Assembly: GCF_030272615.1 (NCBI RefSeq)
Contig: NC_081412.1
Location: 18,517,932-18,577,931, forward strand
DNA: 60,000 bases
Direction: 5' to 3'
DNA from: Cryptomeria japonica
Taxonomy: Eukaryota; Streptophyta; Pinopsida; Cupressales; Cupressaceae
Shown here in pieces: positions 56,831-60,000 of the stretch (its first letter is position 1; each line of letters opens with the position of its first letter). The notes below the pieces were generated by a model. That model saw nothing but the letters and a program-made list of their open reading frames with translations, did no database searches and was not told the DNA's origin. The position numbers and the translations under genes are program-made.

Positions 56831-57925
56831 CAAAGGATTATTAAAAAAATCTATAGGTTTGGAAATGGCATTGTGTTTTTCTATTTGTTTTTTCAAGAAA
56901 TACAAAGTATCTATGGCTATAGGTCTTGTCCGATATTATCAACATTTTTTTGATGCCTATAGTTGGTTTTTAGATTCCACTTAATCTGTGTGCATGTTTT
57001 GCTACCTACTATTAATTTGGTATTATCTTATCTCATCTTTGCTTCAGTTAGCAATTCAATCGATTAGATGCCTGGTAAACTTGTGAGAAGCTACCAAAAA
57101 ATAAAAGTGATTGCAGAAAAGAAGCTTAAACTTCACAATTTTATTGCTACTTGGAAGCTTGCGGTTAATGGAAAAATGCATGTGGTAAATCACCCAGCTA
57201 TTTGGACTGTTGTCATGATGATATGGAGCAGTTCCGTGAGATTGCCAACTCTAGAAAAAATCAGTATTTTTATGGGCTTCAAAACCATGTGGATGAGTAG
57301 CAGTAGAAAACTAGGAGAACTATGTAAATGGCACACCCACAATTACTGAGTTGCAGATATCTGGAATGATCGCTTCATACATTTATAAATAATAACTTTG
57401 TCACTAACTTGGCACCAAGGTAACTAGTTGCTAGTATACCACGATTTACTTTGGTATATTTGACAATGTTTAAGAAACTACGGAAGAATTCATTGAGCAG
57501 TCAAAAAGCATATATGCGTCAACAGGAGGGAAAGAACATAGGAATCAGTTGCATGAAGATGAAGATATGGTGCATTTAATAAGTGCAATCCATCAAAATA
57601 AATTTTGCGAATTATAATGATAGAAAATGATGAAACTAGGGCAAGAAAAAACGGTAATAAAATATTGGCCAAAAACACAACAACGATTATCGTTTGGATC
57701 GTCTTGCATTTGCTCAATAGAAATAAAAAATAATAGCAGTTGTCAAATAGTACCATGTGCAGGCAAGTTGGACGTAATGATTATCTGGCTGCCCATTACG
57801 GAACTGGTGAAAATGATTCTCCATTGTTAAAACAATGTGAAAACCACTAATAAGGATATAAACACAATTTAATTAATTTACCTCTAAATCAAGAGGATAT
57901 TTAGGCTCCATTATTAATAGACTTA
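56831..57925. other. Spacer, possible diverged Helitron 5' part
   Basis: On the minus strand a run near 56985-56880 reads TNYRHQKNVDNIGQ and may belong to the Helitron N-terminal region, but I cannot confirm it. The rest shows no recognised feature. Confidence 0.35.
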
Positions 57926-57934
57926 TCCTATGTT

Positions 57935-57962
57935 TGCAATAAGGAGAGAGGTAGAGATAGGG

Positions 57963-58001
<39 letters not shown>

Positions 58002-58356
58002 TGAAGAAAAAAATATAAATGGAGATGGAGAGGGGGAGGTAAAGAGAGGGAGGAGAGAGGGATATGCAAAGATGGAAGAGAAGTATATATAGAGACAGGG
58101 AGAGTTAGAAAGATGGAGATAGAAATAAAAAGTGATATATAAAGAGAGGTAGAGAGAGATGGAGAAATAATGAGATATAAATAGATGGAGAGATGGAATA
58201 AGAAATAGAAGAAGGGGGAGACAAATAGATATCTAGAGATAGAGAGAGGTAGAGGAGGTGATACAGATAGAGACAAATAGAAAGATATAGAGAAGAAAGA
58301 GATATAGAGAGATATAGATGGTGATATTGAGTGAAAGAGAGAGAGAGACAAATTGA

Positions 58357-58403
<47 letters not shown>
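57935..58403. repeat. Degenerate GA-rich simple-sequence tract
   Basis: About 470 bp of nearly pure purine on the plus strand, with two perfect (GA)n runs (57967-57997 and about 58362-58402) and degenerate AGAGATAGAGA between them. Similar in make-up to 25736-26175. Opposite-strand Ser/Leu/Tyr frames are low-complexity shadows. Confidence 0.93.
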
Positions 58404-58407
<4 letters not shown>

Positions 58408-59790
58408 CTTGATAAGGGGAGATAGATAGAGAATAAAATCTTATATAAAATAATTAAAAATATTAGATAATTTTAATAATCTTATATAGATATAATTAAA
58501 AAATCTTATATAATTTTAATAAAAATTCTAATCCTAAAAAAAATGATCTAAAATGAATAAAATATATTCTAATTAACTATAACCATGATTAGCCGTAATA
58601 ATGATTTAATTGAAAAAATATAATTATAATTGTAATTTAATCTCAATATTATTTTTATCCTTAATTTTAATTCAAATTTCAAATAATTTTCCTTGATCTT
58701 ACTATTCATTAATTTTGATTGGAAGTAAAATTATTTTTATAAACATAAAAAAAATTTAAAAAAATTATAATTATTTTTCTCCTTAAATTTAATTCAAATT
58801 CCAAAAATTATCTTTGATCTTAATATTCATTAATTTTTTATTGTAAATAAAATTATTTTATTAACTTAATAAATATAAAGAAAATAAATTAAAACATAGA
58901 ACATAAAAAAAAATGAAACAGAAAAATAATAAATACGCGTTAAAATAACTATTTGTTTCTACCCTATATTAATTTTGACAACGATAATCATCTATGCACG
59001 TAGCTTCACTAACTCCCATTTTGAATAACTTATGTGAGATTATTACTAAAAAGGAATTCCTCCTTTATGTTTCTATAACCGTCAATTCCTCTAGTATGTC
59101 CTATAACCATCAGGTGTGTTGTCATCAATCAATTAAGCTTGCACGAAAAATATGAAGTTAATATTTGTAGGAAAAAGATGAAGGCACGAATTCGACAGAA
59201 GCTCACTCTACTCGATCACTATTTAGTGCGGGCCCCTTACAAATCGAATGCTTTCACTCCTTAATCGATGTCGTATCTGAACGGTTGTGAGACAGCTTGT
59301 ACACAGAAAATTACTATCTTGCCCAATTTTTTTTACTTCCTTTCGCTATTAACGCTGACAAAGGTTGAAGACTAAGCAACAACCGCCATTAATAGTGGAT
59401 GGACCACATGAATTAATGCCATGAAGAACAGACCGCAGGAGTATAGTCATGTGTTTGATTCTCATTGCAAAGGGTCCCATCCATCAACCTCGGCAAATGA
59501 AAAATAACGAAGATGTAACGGTTATGATGCTTTCGATTGTCAGGCATCCCATTTCCAATCGTTTCCATCGTCGATGTCTAATCTTTAACTCATCCATTTC
59601 ATAGAAAGAGATGCCTTCGACGTGATTATTTTAAACAACAAAATTTTAATAAACGCTAGTATATATATTTTTTTAAAATCTATATGAAATATGGTGGAAG
59701 ATATCAAACTTCAAAGTATTTAAGATTTATATGGGAAAGTGCAAGGTAATGAGTCACAAATTTCTGGAAGTCCGTGCATTGGAAAACACG
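58404..59790. other. AT-rich spacer, no gene recognised
   Basis: 58430-58960 is very AT-rich with repeated AATTTTAATTCAAATTCCAAA and CCTTGATCTTAATATTCATTAATTTT words at about 58660-58730 and 58785-58850, an imperfect direct duplication of about 120 bp. 59000-59640 is more balanced and unique-looking but has no long frame or recognised motif. Confidence 0.45.
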
Positions 59791-59794
59791 CTCT

Positions 59795-59960
59795 TATAAA
59801 GAGGGGCCCGTTTTCAAAAAATGGGGGGTCATTTATGCTTCGGGCTCCCGAGCCGAAATTTAACGAGGGCCCGAAGCAAAAATAAACGGGCCAGGGCCCG
59901 CTTTCAAACAAAATGGGGGCCTGTTTTTTAAAAATGGGCCTCCATTTCTAAATCGTATTT
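59795..59960. repeat. GC-rich GGGCCC repeat and hairpin block
   Basis: GGGCCCG recurs with TTTCAAA spacing (59804, 59865, 59895) plus GGGGGCCTG and GGGCCTCC variants. CTTCGGGC (59838-59845) pairs with GCCCGAAG (59869-59876) around GGCTC-CC-GAGCC. It is sharply different in composition from the surrounding AT-rich DNA. Identity unknown. Confidence 0.6.
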
Positions 59961-60000
59961 TTCCTCTTTTTTTTCCACAAGTCGCCCTTGTTTGAAAATG

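Noticed and set aside
56727-57349. Plus-strand frames of 85-93 codons
   Set aside because: They lie opposite or next to the Helitron reading and show no domain; treated as shadows.
57923-58359. Two overlapping minus-strand open frames of 84-142 codons, Ser/Leu-rich
   Set aside because: Complement of the GA-rich tract, not a gene.
59720-59911. 63-codon minus-strand frame rich in Pro and Phe
   Set aside because: It overlaps the GGGCCC repeat block and has no recognisable similarity.

Overview
This is plant nuclear DNA, probably from a gymnosperm with a large repeat-filled genome. That is inferred from three things: many decayed LTR retrotransposons of plant Copia and Gypsy type, a plant cullin gene with one enormous transposon-filled intron, and AT-rich spacer with no bacterial gene organisation. 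The species cannot be named from sequence alone.

The one host gene I can support is a cullin-1-like gene on the minus strand. Twelve exons can be placed, from the start codon at 44669 down to 13133. They encode the N-terminal helical-repeat half of a cullin, the part that in known SCF ligases binds SKP1/F-box adaptors. Intron 2 is 27.5 kb (44085 to 16557), while most other placed introns are 90-350 bp. About 89% of intron 2 is retrotransposon: a minus-strand Copia (17474-25080), a minus-strand Copia fragment (26175-28352) and a plus-strand Gypsy (28854-43582). The gene runs off recognisable exons at 13133, so its C-terminal RBX1-binding and NEDD8 part is absent from the window. Exon 8 has a frame break, so the locus may be a pseudogene, a divergent paralogue, or rescued by alternative splicing.

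Region by region: 1-360, small AT-rich inverted repeats. 1650-3546, decayed hAT transposase. 3559-7303, 5' LTR, gag, protease and integrase of a decayed Copia. 7214-7414, a 90-bp-arm inverted repeat joining it to the 3' half of a different Copia (7431-10530). 10531-13132, mostly featureless, with a coiled-coil-like reading-frame remnant. 13133-44730, cullin exons and transposon-filled introns. 45055-52833, a well-preserved non-autonomous Gypsy-like element with paired LTRs, a 5-bp target duplication and an open 804-codon gag-protease frame, but no reverse transcriptase or integrase. 52901-53088, a foldback repeat. 53496-53645, a possible 5' untranslated exon of the cullin gene. 54640-56830, a decayed Helitron Rep/helicase on the minus strand. 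57935-58403, a GA-rich simple repeat. 58404-60000, AT-rich spacer with a GC-rich hairpin block near the end.

No tRNA, rRNA, CRISPR array or prokaryotic operon was seen. The transposon reading frames are almost all broken by stops and frameshifts; the exception is the gag frame of the 45055-52833 element.
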